Shown here piece by piece: positions 1 to 8,780 of a DNA stretch of 64,000 nt. Position 1 is the stretch's first letter. Each line of letters opens with the position of its first letter. Both the position numbers and the translations under genes were made by a program. The stretch comes from Streptococcus constellatus (GTDB lineage Bacteria; Bacillota; Bacilli; Lactobacillales; Streptococcaceae): assembly GCF_902167705.1 (NCBI RefSeq), contig NZ_CABHMZ010000019.1, positions 20,273 to 84,272 of the forward strand, given 5' to 3'. The notes below the pieces were generated by a model. It saw only the letters and a list, made by a program, of their open reading frames with translations, made no database searches and had not been told where the DNA came from.

Positions 1-152
1 AAAATAGGCGAAAATATCTTTATATCATTCGCTAAATCATCCCATATCTCTCTTGGGAAATAATGTGACTCATCATATTCTCTTACATAGTTTCTGATTG
101 CTGTATTGACATAGGAATCAAGCATCATTGCTGTAGTGCTATTTTTTGACAT
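1..152 (-). CDS. Partial CDS at left edge, possibly acyl-CoA dehydrogenase-like N-terminus
   Basis: The start is clear: an AAAGGAGAG ribosome-binding site lies just before the ATG at 152. About 50 codons are in the window and the rest lies beyond position 1. The short segment FPREIWDDLA, after a VREY helix, resembles the N-terminal helices of acyl-CoA dehydrogenases, and the neighbouring genes are a fatty acyl-CoA module, so that family is a guess. It follows the LysR gene on the same strand by 22 nt, so the two are probably co-transcribed. The assignment is weak because the catalytic part is missing; the existence of a gene is well supported. Confidence 0.4.
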   Translation of the reverse strand, partial: MSKNSTTAMMLDSYVNTAIRNYVREYDESHYFPREIWDDLANDIKIFSPI

Positions 153-174
153 TGATTCTCTCCTTTATTAAGTA

Positions 175-1083
175 TCAAGGCTCTGAAATAGGCTGATAAT
201 AATCTTTTAAAAGTTCTTCATAAACATATGCTTCAACTTCATTATAATTTGTTTTATAAGGTCTGCAGAACCAAATATTAAATGGTATAGGATCTTTAAA
301 ACGGACAACTTTAAATTTATCTTTATCTACAAAGTATTCTACTGGACGAGGTAAAATGGCAATCATATCGTTTTTATAAGTAGACTCTGTTAAAAAGTCC
401 CATGTCGATGATAAATATGTAAAATTCGTTTTAATTTTTTTATTTTTTAATTTCTCTGTTATCAATTCATAAGTGGTAAATGATTTATTAAATGTTGCTA
501 AATCATAAGCGGCGATATCTTTCCATTCTAGAAATTCTTTCTCTGCTAAAGGATGATTTTTATCCATATAAGCTGCATATTCATCGACTTGTATGATGTA
601 TTGCTCGTATTTTTTGGTATCCAAACTAGTTGGTTCAATCAATAAAACAAAATTCAGATCACCTTCGACAAATTTTTGGCGTAAATCCTTACTGCCTCCC
701 TCTACGACTTGAATATTGATGTGTGGATTATCCTTTAAAAATTTAGGAAGAGCACTAGCAAAGTAAACGCGTAAAACCAAAGAAGGAATACCTAAGCTAA
801 TGGTTCCTTTTTGTTTTTGAGCTTCCATATGAATCATGGACTGCATTTCTTCATGGCGATTGACAATTTCGGTAGCAAATCGATAAATTTTCCCACCAGC
901 TTCTGTCAGACTTTCTAGTCTTCCATTTCTACGATTAAAAAGCTGAAGTCCTTCAGTAGTTTCAAAATTTGTGACAAATTGACTCAAAGCAGATTGACTA
1001 ATATGAATTTTTTTAGCAGCAATCGAAAGATTACATCCGCATTCGACGATATTAATAAAGTAAGTCATTTGAATAATATCCAT
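175..1083 (-). CDS. LysR family transcriptional regulator
   Basis: 302-residue DNA-binding regulator. The N-terminal winged helix-turn-helix (about residues 5-62) has the typical LysR pattern of SIAAKKIHISQSALSQFV, followed by LFNRR and LTEAG. The rest is a LysR substrate-binding domain that would sense a small ligand. The start at 1083 is preferred over an ATG three codons upstream because AGGAG lies 9 nt before it and only 1 nt before the other. The gene sits downstream of atoA and upstream of an edge-truncated gene, all on the minus strand. I infer that it controls the acyl-CoA module, possibly in response to a CoA ester or a short acid; no operator was identified directly. Confidence 0.88.
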   Translation of the reverse strand: MDIIQMTYFINIVECGCNLSIAAKKIHISQSALSQFVTNFETTEGLQLFNRRNGRLESLTEAGGKIYRFATEIVNRHEEMQSMIHMEAQKQKGTISLGIPSLVLRVYFASALPKFLKDNPHINIQVVEGGSKDLRQKFVEGDLNFVLLIEPTSLDTKKYEQYIIQVDEYAAYMDKNHPLAEKEFLEWKDIAAYDLATFNKSFTTYELITEKLKNKKIKTNFTYLSSTWDFLTESTYKNDMIAILPRPVEYFVDKDKFKVVRFKDPIPFNIWFCRPYKTNYNEVEAYVYEELLKDYYQPISEP

Positions 1084-1129
1084 GTTAATCATCTCCTATC
1101 TTTCAATATTTTGTAATATAATTGTCAGG

Positions 1130-1174
1130 AATAAAATAGCAACTGATCTTTTTAATGCAGATGAACAGTTGCTA
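1130..1174 (-). terminator. Terminator after atoA
   Basis: The inverted repeat TAGCAACTG (1137-1145) / CAGTTGCTA (1166-1174) is perfect over 9 bp, with a further ATCT/AGAT pair inside. On the minus strand it is followed by TTTTATT. It lies about 100 nt beyond the atoA stop and before lysR, so it should end the atoDA transcript. Confidence 0.6.
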
Positions 1175-1271
1175 ATATTTTGATTAAAAACTTATCATCG
1201 ATAAAGTTAGTTATAAGCATATAGTAACACACTTTATGGCAAACAGTAGCTATATTTGCTTGATATTTTAA

Positions 1272-1925
1272 CTAGATAGACATTGTTTTTAAGTCATCTG
1301 ACACGATTACTTCTCCTTCTGTCTTTTCAAGAACTTCTTCCAAAGAGACATCAGGAGCTAATTCTTTCAAAAGGAACTTCCCATCTTGAAAGCCAAATAC
1401 TGCTAATTCTGTAATGACCAAATCCAAAACTCCTTTAGCTGATAATGGCAGTGTGCATTCTTTCAGCAGTTTTGATTTGCCGTCAACGGTAGTATGTTGG
1501 ATGGCCGCGATAACCCTTTTGGCACCAACTAGAAGATCCATAGCTCCTCCCATTCCTGGAGCAAACTTATCGGGGATAATCCAGTTTGCAATACTACCAT
1601 CTTGGCTAACTTCTAACGCTCCTAAAACTGTAGCATCAACGTGGCCTCCACGAATAATGGCAAACGAAGTTTGAAGGTCAAATAAAGATGCTCCTGGTAA
1701 AAGAGTGATGGGTGCTCCCCCAGAATTTGCCAGATTGGCATTGTAGTTTTCTTTTGTCGGTGTTTCACCAAAGCGAAGAGCACCATTTTCTGCTTGAAGG
1801 ATAACATTCACGCCTTTGGGAATATAATCAGCAGAAGCATTTGGAATACCAAATCCAAGGTTGATGACATCTCCATCTTTAAATTCAAGTGCCACACGTC
1901 TTGCAATAATTTCTTTTGATTTCAT
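1272..1925 (-). CDS. atoA: Acetoacetate/butyrate CoA-transferase, beta subunit (AtoA)
   Basis: 217 residues, normal length for the B subunit of 3-oxoacid or acetate CoA-transferases. It moves CoA between acyl-CoA and a free acid, for example acetoacetyl-CoA plus acetate or butyrate. The family motif NLGFGIP is at 22-28 and the catalytic glutamate in QAENG is E46, which forms the glutamyl-CoA thioester. GMGGAMDL is also conserved. It follows atoD with one base between stop and start, so the two subunits are translationally coupled and should form an alpha/beta complex in the cytoplasm. The exact acid specificity cannot be read from sequence. Confidence 0.93.
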   Translation of the reverse strand: MKSKEIIARRVALEFKDGDVINLGFGIPNASADYIPKGVNVILQAENGALRFGETPTKENYNANLANSGGAPITLLPGASLFDLQTSFAIIRGGHVDATVLGALEVSQDGSIANWIIPDKFAPGMGGAMDLLVGAKRVIAAIQHTTVDGKSKLLKECTLPLSAKGVLDLVITELAVFGFQDGKFLLKELAPDVSLEEVLEKTEGEVIVSDDLKTMSI

Positions 1926-1926
1926 A

Positions 1927-2649
1927 TTACATTACCCCTGCCAATTTTTTTGTCTCCATCCAGAGGTCACCCATCATTTTATGATGTTCTTTAGAAGTTA
2001 AGCTTTTAACAACATAGTCTACAAGAATTCCAGGAATGTATATATCGTTGGGATCAATTTCACCAACTTCAACAATTTCATTTGTTTCAACAATCACTAT
2101 ATCAGCTGCAAGAGCCAGCTGCAATGAAATATTTTTAGTTGTTCCATCGATATATAAATTACCATATTTGTCTGACTTGGTAGCTTTAATCAAAGCAACA
2201 TCGATTTTCAAAGGATCATAAACAAGATATTCTCTGCCGTTGCGAGATACTTTTTCATAATCATTTTCCAAAATGGTACCTACACCAGTAGGAGTCAAGA
2301 CGGCCCCCAAACCGGCTCCAGCAGCGTGAAGCCGTTCTACCACAGTTCCCATTGGTGTGAATTCAACTTCCATATCACCACTAAAGTATTCATGCTGTAC
2401 TGCGGCAGAAGTTCCCACATGAGCTGCGATATATTTTTTTACTTGGTGGTTTTCACATAAACGACCAACACCCACTTCTTTACCTGGTTGTGAGGTTACC
2501 ACCGATACTATTGTTAAGTTTTGTTGATGTTGTCGAACCAATTCTTCAATAAGTTCAAATGGTTCACCTACTCCAAGAAACCCCGATATCCCCACTATAT
2601 CTTCGGATTTAATATTAGAAATCGCTTCTGATAATGTTACAATTTGCAT
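1927..2649 (-). CDS. atoD: Acetoacetate/butyrate CoA-transferase, alpha subunit (AtoD)
   Basis: 240 residues, slightly longer than typical A subunits. The glycine-rich GFLGVGEP at 23-30 matches the CoA-binding region of the family, and a second loop (GAGLGAVLTPTGVGT) is characteristic. It pairs with AtoA, encoded immediately downstream. It follows the crotonase gene by 18 nt, so crt-atoD-atoA is one transcript. Together they can activate or release four-carbon acids without ATP. Confidence 0.92.
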   Translation of the reverse strand: MQIVTLSEAISNIKSEDIVGISGFLGVGEPFELIEELVRQHQQNLTIVSVVTSQPGKEVGVGRLCENHQVKKYIAAHVGTSAAVQHEYFSGDMEVEFTPMGTVVERLHAAGAGLGAVLTPTGVGTILENDYEKVSRNGREYLVYDPLKIDVALIKATKSDKYGNLYIDGTTKNISLQLALAADIVIVETNEIVEVGEIDPNDIYIPGILVDYVVKSLTSKEHHKMMGDLWMETKKLAGVM

Positions 2650-2667
2650 ACCAATATCTCCACTTAT

Positions 2668-3447
2668 TTACTTACGATTGAAAACAGGTTTGCGCTTTTC
2701 TACAAAAGCACGCATCCCTTCTACTTTGTCCTCTGTAGAGAATAATAATGCTTCCGCTTCGGTTTCGAGTCTAATAGCATTTTTAAGTGGAAGTTCAGAG
2801 CCAACCTGAATAACATGTTTAGCTTTTTCTACTGCTAACGGTGCATTCTTCATCATTGCAGCCGCCAATTCTTCAGCTGAAGTTAACAGTTCTTCTGCAG
2901 AAACCAACTTGTTAAGAATCCCCAGTTCATAGGCTTCTTGACCTTTCACTGTACGAGCAGTGAAAATCAATTCTTTCGTACGGCTTGTTCCAATTAAACG
3001 AGACATACGTTGAGTACCAGCGAATCCCGGAATAATGCCCAAGCCAACTTCTGGAAAGCCAACGACCGTTTTTTCAAATCCAACACGGATATCTGCCGAA
3101 AGCGCTAACTCCATTCCACCTCCAAGTGCGTACCCATTGAGTACTGCAATTGTTGGTTGGCGTAAGTCAGAAAGTCGAGTAAAAGTATTGTTTGCAAATG
3201 TCATATATTCAAAAGCTTGAATTGGCGACATCAAGTCCATTTCTTTAATATCAGCCCCAGCTACAAATGCTTTTTCTCCTGCCCCTGTTATAATCACAAC
3301 ACGAATTTCTTCACTTTGTTCAACTTGATCAAGAACATCATTCAAATCAGTTAATACCTGAAAACTCAAAGCATTTAATGCTTCAGGACGATTGATAGTA
3401 ATGTAGCCGATTCTGTTTTTTACTTCTAGTAAAACAGTTTTACTCAT
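2668..3447 (-). CDS. Enoyl-CoA hydratase (crotonase)
   Basis: 259 residues, standard crotonase length. It hydrates crotonyl-CoA to 3-hydroxybutyryl-CoA or the reverse. The oxyanion-hole segments AGADIKEM (63-70) and GYALGGGMEL (105-114) are present, as are both acid-base glutamates, E113 and E133 (FPEVGLG). The start at 3447 is chosen because AGGAG precedes it by 8 nt; an upstream in-frame ATG at 3510 has no ribosome-binding site and would add a non-homologous 21-residue extension. First gene of the crt-atoDA unit, with its own promoter region after the thiolase terminator. Confidence 0.92.
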   Translation of the reverse strand: MSKTVLLEVKNRIGYITINRPEALNALSFQVLTDLNDVLDQVEQSEEIRVVIITGAGEKAFVAGADIKEMDLMSPIQAFEYMTFANNTFTRLSDLRQPTIAVLNGYALGGGMELALSADIRVGFEKTVVGFPEVGLGIIPGFAGTQRMSRLIGTSRTKELIFTARTVKGQEAYELGILNKLVSAEELLTSAEELAAAMMKNAPLAVEKAKHVIQVGSELPLKNAIRLETEAEALLFSTEDKVEGMRAFVEKRKPVFNRK

Positions 3448-3572
3448 TTTAATGCTCCTACTTATAAAATTTGAATTATTAAGTATAGTGTCAACAAATA
3501 CTTGAACCAAAAATGTAAGAGCTTACAATGCTATGATATCTCATTTTTCTACTCTCGTCTACTTAATCTTAA

Positions 3573-3609
3573 TTTATAATTCTATAAGTTGAACTTATAG
3601 AATTATAAA
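3573..3609. promoter_or_regulatory. 37-bp perfect palindrome upstream of crotonase
   Basis: TTTATAATTCTATAAGTT (3573-3590) is followed by one G and then its exact reverse complement (3592-3609). It lies 125-160 nt before the crotonase start and just after the thiolase terminator. A single-base centre suits a protein-binding operator better than an RNA hairpin. It may be the target of the LysR protein or another regulator; the ligand and the protein are unknown. Confidence 0.55.
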
Positions 3610-3635
3610 AAATTCTAAGACCTTTCTGATTCTCG

Positions 3636-3690
3636 GAACAAAAAACAAATTCTATTAAGAATCAGAAACATCTTAAATAGAATTTGTTTT
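3636..3690 (-). terminator. Terminator after thiolase gene
   Basis: 15-bp inverted repeat, 3642-3656 with 3676-3690, extended by AAGA/TCTT across a one-base bulge, loop of 10 nt, followed on the minus strand by TTTTTTG. It separates the acd-hbd-thl transcript from crt-atoDA. An 11-nt segment in the loop side (3658-3668) can also pair with 3623-3633, giving an alternative fold. Confidence 0.75.
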
Positions 3691-3738
3691 ACAGAGTAAA
3701 AAATCAAATGGTAAATTAAATTTAGTAGGTAATTATTT

Positions 3739-4917
3739 TTAACGTTCTACAATGACTGCTGTGCCCATTCCACCACCGATACAGAGAGTTGCAAGGCCAC
3801 GTTTGGCATCACGTTTTTCCATTTCATGCAATAAAGTAACCAGAATACGACAGCCTGATGCTCCGATAGGGTGTCCAAGCGCAATAGCACCGCCATTTAC
3901 ATTGACTTTTTCTGGGTCCAGATTTAACTCTTTTCCAACAGCACATGCTTGAGCTGCAAATGCTTCATTGGATTCAATTAAATCGAGATCTTCAACCGCA
4001 AAACCGCCTTTTTCAAGCGCTTTACGAGAAGCATAAATTGGTCCACAACCCATAATTTTTGGATCTAATCCTGCACTTGCATAGGATTTTATAGTTGCCA
4101 AAACAGGAATGCCCAGTTCTTTTGCTTTTTCTGAACTCATGACAACAACTGCTGCCGCTCCGTCATTGATCCCAGAAGCATTACCCGCTGTGACAGTTCC
4201 GCCTTCCTTAAAGACAGGGCGTAATTTAGCCAAACCTTCTAGTGAGGCATCTTTTCTTGGAAATTCATCTGTATCAAAAATAACTGGTTCGCCTTTTCTT
4301 TGTGGAATAACCACTGGAACAATTTCTTCTTTGAAACGTCCAGCTTCTATGGCAGCTACAGCACGTTGTTGTGATTGAACTGCAAAGGCATCTTGAACTT
4401 CACGAGAAATATCATACTGCTCTGCTACATTTTCAGCAGTAATACCCATATGGAAACCACCAAAAGCATCTGATAAGCCATCACGAATCATAGTATCAAC
4501 AACTTTAGAGTCTCCCATACGAGAACCCCAACGTTGATTTTGCAGTACGTATGGTGCTTGACTCATATTTTCTGCACCACCTGCTACGATAATATCTGCA
4601 TCTCCGCATAGAATAGCTTGAACTGCCAACTGAACAGTTTTAAGCCCTGAACCACATACTTTATTCACTGTAAACGCTGGGGAAGAGACTGGAATACCCG
4701 CATTGACACTCATTTGGCGTGCCACATTCTGACCAAGACCTGCTCCTAAGACATTCCCCATGATGACTTCATCAACTTGTTCTGCTTTCAAATTTGCGCG
4801 TTCCAGCGCACTTTTGATAACCAAACTTCCCAAATCAACAGCTGAAATATTTTTCAAACTTCCACCAAAAGAACCTAATGGTGTACGAACTGCTGATACA
4901 ATAACTGCTTCTTTCAT
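3739..4917 (-). CDS. atoB: Acetyl-CoA C-acetyltransferase (thiolase)
   Basis: 392 residues, normal thiolase length. It condenses two acetyl-CoA to acetoacetyl-CoA or cleaves it. The nucleophilic cysteine is C88 in NKVCGSG; the second active-site pair is H349 in GHPIGASG and C379 in CIGGGMG. It lies 15 nt after hbd and reads as the last gene of the acd-hbd-thl unit. The biosynthetic or degradative direction is not determined by sequence. In streptococci a thiolase of this type can also feed the mevalonate pathway, but the neighbours point to four-carbon acyl-CoA metabolism. Confidence 0.95.
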   Translation of the reverse strand: MKEAVIVSAVRTPLGSFGGSLKNISAVDLGSLVIKSALERANLKAEQVDEVIMGNVLGAGLGQNVARQMSVNAGIPVSSPAFTVNKVCGSGLKTVQLAVQAILCGDADIIVAGGAENMSQAPYVLQNQRWGSRMGDSKVVDTMIRDGLSDAFGGFHMGITAENVAEQYDISREVQDAFAVQSQQRAVAAIEAGRFKEEIVPVVIPQRKGEPVIFDTDEFPRKDASLEGLAKLRPVFKEGGTVTAGNASGINDGAAAVVVMSSEKAKELGIPVLATIKSYASAGLDPKIMGCGPIYASRKALEKGGFAVEDLDLIESNEAFAAQACAVGKELNLDPEKVNVNGGAIALGHPIGASGCRILVTLLHEMEKRDAKRGLATLCIGGGMGTAVIVER

Positions 4918-4932
4918 TTCTTGCTCCTCATC

Positions 4933-5781
4933 TTAGTATTTAAAAAAACCTTCCTTAGTCTTACGTCCAAGTTTATTAGCTTCAACCATTTTTTTCAACA
5001 ATGGAGCAGGACGATATTTCGGATCACCAAATCCATTATTCAACACTCCCATAATAGCTAAGCAAACATCCAAACCAATCAAATCAGCTAATGCTAATGG
5101 TCCAATAGGATGGTTGGCTCCGAGTTTCATAGCTTCATCAATTTCTTCAGCCGATGCTACTCCTTCTCCAAGAATGAAAATAGCTTCATTGATCATAGGA
5201 ATCAAGACGCGATTAACGACAAAACCATAAGAATCTCTAACATCAACTGCTGTTTTACCGATTTTTTCAGTCAATTCACGAACAGTTTTAACTACTTCTT
5301 CTGATGTTTGAAGTGCTTTGATCACTTCGACCAATTTCATAACGGGAGCAGGGTTAAAGAAATGCATACCAATAACTCGTTCTTGATGCACTGTTGCTGC
5401 AGCAATGTCAGTAATTGACAAAGATGATGTATTTGACGCTAAAATTGTTTCTGGTGTTGTTAATTCATCTAATTGTTTAAAGATACTCAGCTTGATGTCT
5501 CGATTTTCAGTAGCTGCTTCAATAACTAACTGAACATTTTTTGCATCTTCGTATGAGGTTGAGGGAATCAACTTACTCAAAATACTATTTTTATCAGCTT
5601 CTGACAGACGACCTTTCTCAACAGAGCGTGTCAATTGCTTGGTAATATTTCCGATTCCTCTTTCAACGAATTCTTCTTTAATATCGTTCAAATACACCGT
5701 AAAGCCTGATTGTGCAAAAACTTGCGCAATACCGCTTCCCATTTGACCTGATCCGATAATCATCACTTTTGAAATATTCAA
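4933..5781 (-). CDS. hbd: 3-hydroxybutyryl-CoA dehydrogenase
   Basis: 282 residues, standard for the single-domain bacterial Hbd. It interconverts acetoacetyl-CoA and 3-hydroxybutyryl-CoA with NAD(P)(H). The Rossmann motif GSGQMGSG is at 10-17, and the catalytic histidine is H140 in GMHFFNP, followed by the conserved NRVLIPM. The start is a TTG at 5781, preceded by AGGAG at good spacing; the next ATG would cut into the nucleotide-binding strand. Ends 15 nt before the thiolase start. Lies 95 nt after acd with a weak hairpin between them. Confidence 0.94.
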   Translation of the reverse strand: MNISKVMIIGSGQMGSGIAQVFAQSGFTVYLNDIKEEFVERGIGNITKQLTRSVEKGRLSEADKNSILSKLIPSTSYEDAKNVQLVIEAATENRDIKLSIFKQLDELTTPETILASNTSSLSITDIAAATVHQERVIGMHFFNPAPVMKLVEVIKALQTSEEVVKTVRELTEKIGKTAVDVRDSYGFVVNRVLIPMINEAIFILGEGVASAEEIDEAMKLGANHPIGPLALADLIGLDVCLAIMGVLNNGFGDPKYRPAPLLKKMVEANKLGRKTKEGFFKY

Positions 5782-5830
5782 TTTTTTCTCCTATTCAATA
5801 TTAACATTAAAAAAACTAAAATGAAAGAAT

Positions 5831-5866
5831 AGGAACGATTGATGATCATACTCTCCAATCGCTCCT
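5831..5866 (-). terminator. Weak intergenic hairpin between acd and hbd
   Basis: An 11-nt inverted repeat with one mismatch (AGGAACGATTG / CAATCGCTCCT), followed on the minus strand by a loosely T-rich stretch. It may reduce rather than stop transcription from acd into hbd, or act as an RNA-processing hairpin. Confidence 0.35.
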
Positions 5867-5875
5867 GATTCGTCA

Positions 5876-7084
5876 TTATACAAATGCACCTAATCCAGTG
5901 ATTTCACGACCAACAATCAAAGCGTTAATCTCATGAGAACCTTCATAAGTATATACAGCTTCTGCATCAGCAAAGAAACGTGCAACATCGGTTTCAAGAG
6001 TAATTCCGTCACCTCCACATGCTTCACGAGCAAGCGCAACAGTTTCACGCATAACTAGTGAATTATGCATCTTAGCAAGGGCAGAATTTAGCATCAATTC
6101 ATTGCCAGCTTCTTGCATCTCAGCAAGACGAACTGAGTAAGCAATGGCTGCCACAGCATTCGCTTGCATTCTAGACAATTTTTCTTGAATGATTTGGAAT
6201 TTAGCAACTGGACGTTTAAATTGTTGGCGGTTTGTAGTATATTTCAATGCTGCAACAAACGAACCGCAAGTTATACCCATGGCAATATGAGCAACATCCG
6301 CACGAGTAAATGTAAGAATACGAGCTACATCTTCAAATCCATTGATATGAACCAAACGGTCTGAATCTGGAACTTCAACATTTGTCATAGTGATATGACC
6401 ATTTCGGACGCAACGAAGTGCTGTTTTATGTTGGATGACTTCTACATCGTAACCAGGAGCTCCTTTACGAACGATAAAGCATTTAATTTTACCATCTGCA
6501 ACGTCGCGAGCAAATACTGGAACAACGTCTGCTGTATCTGAACCACCAATCCAACGTTTTTCACCGTTAATAATCCATTTATCTCCAACGCGTTCAGCAG
6601 TTGTTGCAAGACCGCCTGTAATATCTGAACCAGAAAGTGGTTCTGTCAAAGCAAAACATCCTTGCAAATCAAATGCCGCCAATTTAGGAAGAAATTCTTT
6701 TTGTTGGCGTTCATCACCACCAAGTAAAATAGTGTTATAGCAAAGTCCGCCATGAACGGTATAGAAGGTAGCCATTGATGTATCAAAACGAGCGAGTTCT
6801 AAATACAAGAAAGCAATATAAAGTTCTGATGGTTTGTAACTGCCTTCACGTCCTTCAAACAATTTAGGATTGTTCATAATTTGAGCACCTTTGGCAACTG
6901 CGTAAAATTGTTCAAATGGAAAATCAGGTTTTTCCCAATGTTCATTGATAACAGGACGAAGATGCTTTTCAATCAAACGACGAGTTTCTTGTAAGACTTC
7001 CGCTTCTCCTAATGTCAAACCATCTGCATAATGGAAAAGATCTTCAGGATATAATTCACGTAAAATTTCTTCTTTGGTTGCCAT
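5876..7084 (-). CDS. Acyl-CoA dehydrogenase (glutaryl-CoA dehydrogenase-like)
   Basis: 402-residue FAD enzyme that would oxidise butanoyl-CoA to crotonyl-CoA or run in reverse. The FAD/substrate segment CFALTEPLSGSD and the C-terminal YEGSHEINALIVGREITG are seen; E381 in that motif is the predicted catalytic base, placed as in the glutaryl-CoA dehydrogenase branch. A decarboxylating role is not expected without other glutaryl-CoA genes. First gene of the acd-hbd-thl unit. No electron-transfer flavoprotein genes are in the window, so the electron partner is elsewhere or different. Upstream cre-like sites suggest carbon catabolite repression. Confidence 0.9.
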   Translation of the reverse strand: MATKEEILRELYPEDLFHYADGLTLGEAEVLQETRRLIEKHLRPVINEHWEKPDFPFEQFYAVAKGAQIMNNPKLFEGREGSYKPSELYIAFLYLELARFDTSMATFYTVHGGLCYNTILLGGDERQQKEFLPKLAAFDLQGCFALTEPLSGSDITGGLATTAERVGDKWIINGEKRWIGGSDTADVVPVFARDVADGKIKCFIVRKGAPGYDVEVIQHKTALRCVRNGHITMTNVEVPDSDRLVHINGFEDVARILTFTRADVAHIAMGITCGSFVAALKYTTNRQQFKRPVAKFQIIQEKLSRMQANAVAAIAYSVRLAEMQEAGNELMLNSALAKMHNSLVMRETVALAREACGGDGITLETDVARFFADAEAVYTYEGSHEINALIVGREITGLGAFV

Positions 7085-7097
7085 AGTATGGACTCCT

Positions 7098-7158
7098 TTG
7101 TATATAATATTATAAGAGCGCTTTCATTTTTAAGGCTCAGTATTTGTTGACGCTTTCA
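7098..7158 (-). promoter_or_regulatory. acd promoter with two cre-like sites
   Basis: On the minus strand a TATAAT box sits about 25 nt before the acd ribosome-binding site. TGAAAGCGTCAACA (7145-7158) matches the CcpA consensus except one base, and TGAAAGCGCTCTTA (7113-7126) is a poorer copy directly upstream of the -10. The two copies share the same TGAAAGCG core 32 bp apart. This predicts repression of the acyl-CoA operon by CcpA on preferred sugars. A divergent extended -10 (TGCTATAAT, 7173-7181) on the plus strand points to the next gene. Confidence 0.6.
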
Positions 7159-7368
7159 TTTTATATCGAACATGCTATAATGTCTACTTAAGATAAATTA
7201 AACGTCCCATAAGTTACCATTATACTCATTGATTTTATTGACTTTTCAAGGTATAAAATCTAATTTATGAAAATAAAAATTTTTTCAGAATCTAAAAATT
7301 TCTTTCCGCTACATGTAGTAGCTAGACAAATCCTACAGAGCAAAATACAGGCATTTTCAAAATGGATG

Positions 7369-7377
7369 TGTTACAAT
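7369..7377 (+). promoter_or_regulatory. Extended -10 promoter for the flavoprotein gene
   Basis: TGTTACAAT forms an extended -10, 25 nt before the ATG at 7402; no strong -35 is seen. A GAGGAAA ribosome-binding site follows. Confidence 0.45.
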
Positions 7378-7401
7378 GCTTATAAAAACAGAGGAAAAAT
7401 C

Positions 7402-8718
7402 ATGTTAATATACGATTTAATTGTCATTGGTTTTGGTAAAGCTGGAAAAACATTAGCAGCAAAAATGGCAACGCAAGGAAAAAAGGTTGCTTTAATTGAA
7501 CGTAGTAAAGCTATGTACGGTGGAACTTGTATCAATATCGCTTGTATCCCGACCAAAACTTTGCTGGTAGCTGCAGAAAAGGGATTATCTTTTGATGAAG
7601 TAATGGCTGAGAAAAATGCAGTTACTAGCAGACTTAATGGAAAAAATTACGCAGCCATCAGCGGTGCTGGAGTCGATATTATCGATGCAGAAGCTCATTT
7701 TCTATCCAATAAAGTCATTGAAATTGTCTTAGGTGACGAAAAACAAGAATTAACAGCGGAAAATATTGTCATCAATACGGGTGCTATCTCTAACATTCTA
7801 CCAATTCCAGGACTTACTACAACAAAAAATGTTTATGACTCAACAGGCATCCAAAATCTTGCTACATTACCTAAACGTCTTGGCGTCCTTGGTGGTGGAA
7901 ATATTGGTCTTGAATTTGCCGGACTGTTCAATAAACTAGGAAGCAAGGTTACTATTCTCGATGCCGCTGATACCTTTCTTCCCCGTGTAGAGCCTTCTAT
8001 CGCTGCCATGGCCAAACAATACATGCAAGAAGATGGCATTGAAATTCTTCAAAATGTCTTTACTCAAGAAGTTAAAAACGATGGTGACGAGGTGATGGTC
8101 GTTACTAAAAATAAAACTTTTCACTTTGATGCTTTGCTTTATGCGACCGGTCGCAAGCCAAATATTGAGCCATTAAAACTTGAAAATACAGATATTCAAG
8201 TAACAGATCGTGGTGCTATCCAAGTTGATAAACATTGTCAAACTAATGTTCCTGGCATTTTTGCTGTTGGGGATGTCAACGGCGGACCACAATTTACCTA
8301 TATCTCATTAGATGATTTTCGTGTCGTTTTCAGTTACTTAGTGGGCGATGGTACTTACACACTTGAAGAACGTAAAAATGTACCGACTACTATATTCATC
8401 ACTCCTCCACTAGCGCAAATTGGTTTGACTGAAGCCCAAGCTAAAGAACAAGACTTACCTTATGCTACCAAAGAAATTCCAGTTTCAGCCATGCCACGTG
8501 GACATGTGAATGCCAACCTCAGAGGAGCATTTAAAGCTATTGTCAATACAGAAACAAAAGAAATCATAGGTGCTACCATTTTTTCACAAGGTGCCCAAGA
8601 AATCATTAACATTCTAACTGTAGCTATGGACAATAAAATCCCTTATACTTATTTCACAAAACAAATCTTTACTCATCCAACTCTAGCTGAAAATCTTAAT
8701 GATCTGTTTGCGATTTAA
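7402..8718 (+). CDS. Pyridine nucleotide-disulfide oxidoreductase, RclA/Har-like
   Basis: 438-residue FAD/NAD(P)H flavoprotein of the class I disulfide reductase fold. The N-terminal FAD motif is VIGFGKAGKTLA. The redox pair is C43 and C48 in GGTCINIACIPTK, a CX4C. A second dinucleotide motif is GVLGGGNIGLEFAG, and the GIFAVGDVNGG segment and dimerisation domain follow. Family members include E. coli RclA and the streptococcal hypothiocyanous acid reductase (Har), which protects against oxidants from host peroxidases; that role is a good inference here. The ATG at 7402 has a GAGGAAA site; a longer in-frame ORF upstream lacks one and homology. Monocistronic, ending at a bidirectional terminator. 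Confidence 0.85.
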   Translation: MLIYDLIVIGFGKAGKTLAAKMATQGKKVALIERSKAMYGGTCINIACIPTKTLLVAAEKGLSFDEVMAEKNAVTSRLNGKNYAAISGAGVDIIDAEAHFLSNKVIEIVLGDEKQELTAENIVINTGAISNILPIPGLTTTKNVYDSTGIQNLATLPKRLGVLGGGNIGLEFAGLFNKLGSKVTILDAADTFLPRVEPSIAAMAKQYMQEDGIEILQNVFTQEVKNDGDEVMVVTKNKTFHFDALLYATGRKPNIEPLKLENTDIQVTDRGAIQVDKHCQTNVPGIFAVGDVNGGPQFTYISLDDFRVVFSYLVGDGTYTLEERKNVPTTIFITPPLAQIGLTEAQAKEQDLPYATKEIPVSAMPRGHVNANLRGAFKAIVNTETKEIIGATIFSQGAQEIINILTVAMDNKIPYTYFTKQIFTHPTLAENLNDLFAI

Positions 8719-8740
8719 TCACGCTCTGCTGCACTTCAAC

Positions 8741-8777
8741 AAAAAATTCCACACTCAAATGAGCATGGAATTTTTTT
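8741..8777. terminator. Bidirectional terminator
   Basis: AAAAAATTCCA (8741-8751) pairs with TGGAATTTTTT (8766-8776), with an inner CTCA/TGAG. It lies between two convergent genes and has A and T tracts on both sides, so it can serve both. Confidence 0.85.
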
Positions 8778-8780
8778 ACA

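Noticed and set aside
7267..7401. 45-codon N-terminal extension of the RclA/Har-like protein
   Set aside because: It has no ribosome-binding site, covers the promoter, and the FAD motif of the family normally begins a few residues after the ATG at 7402.
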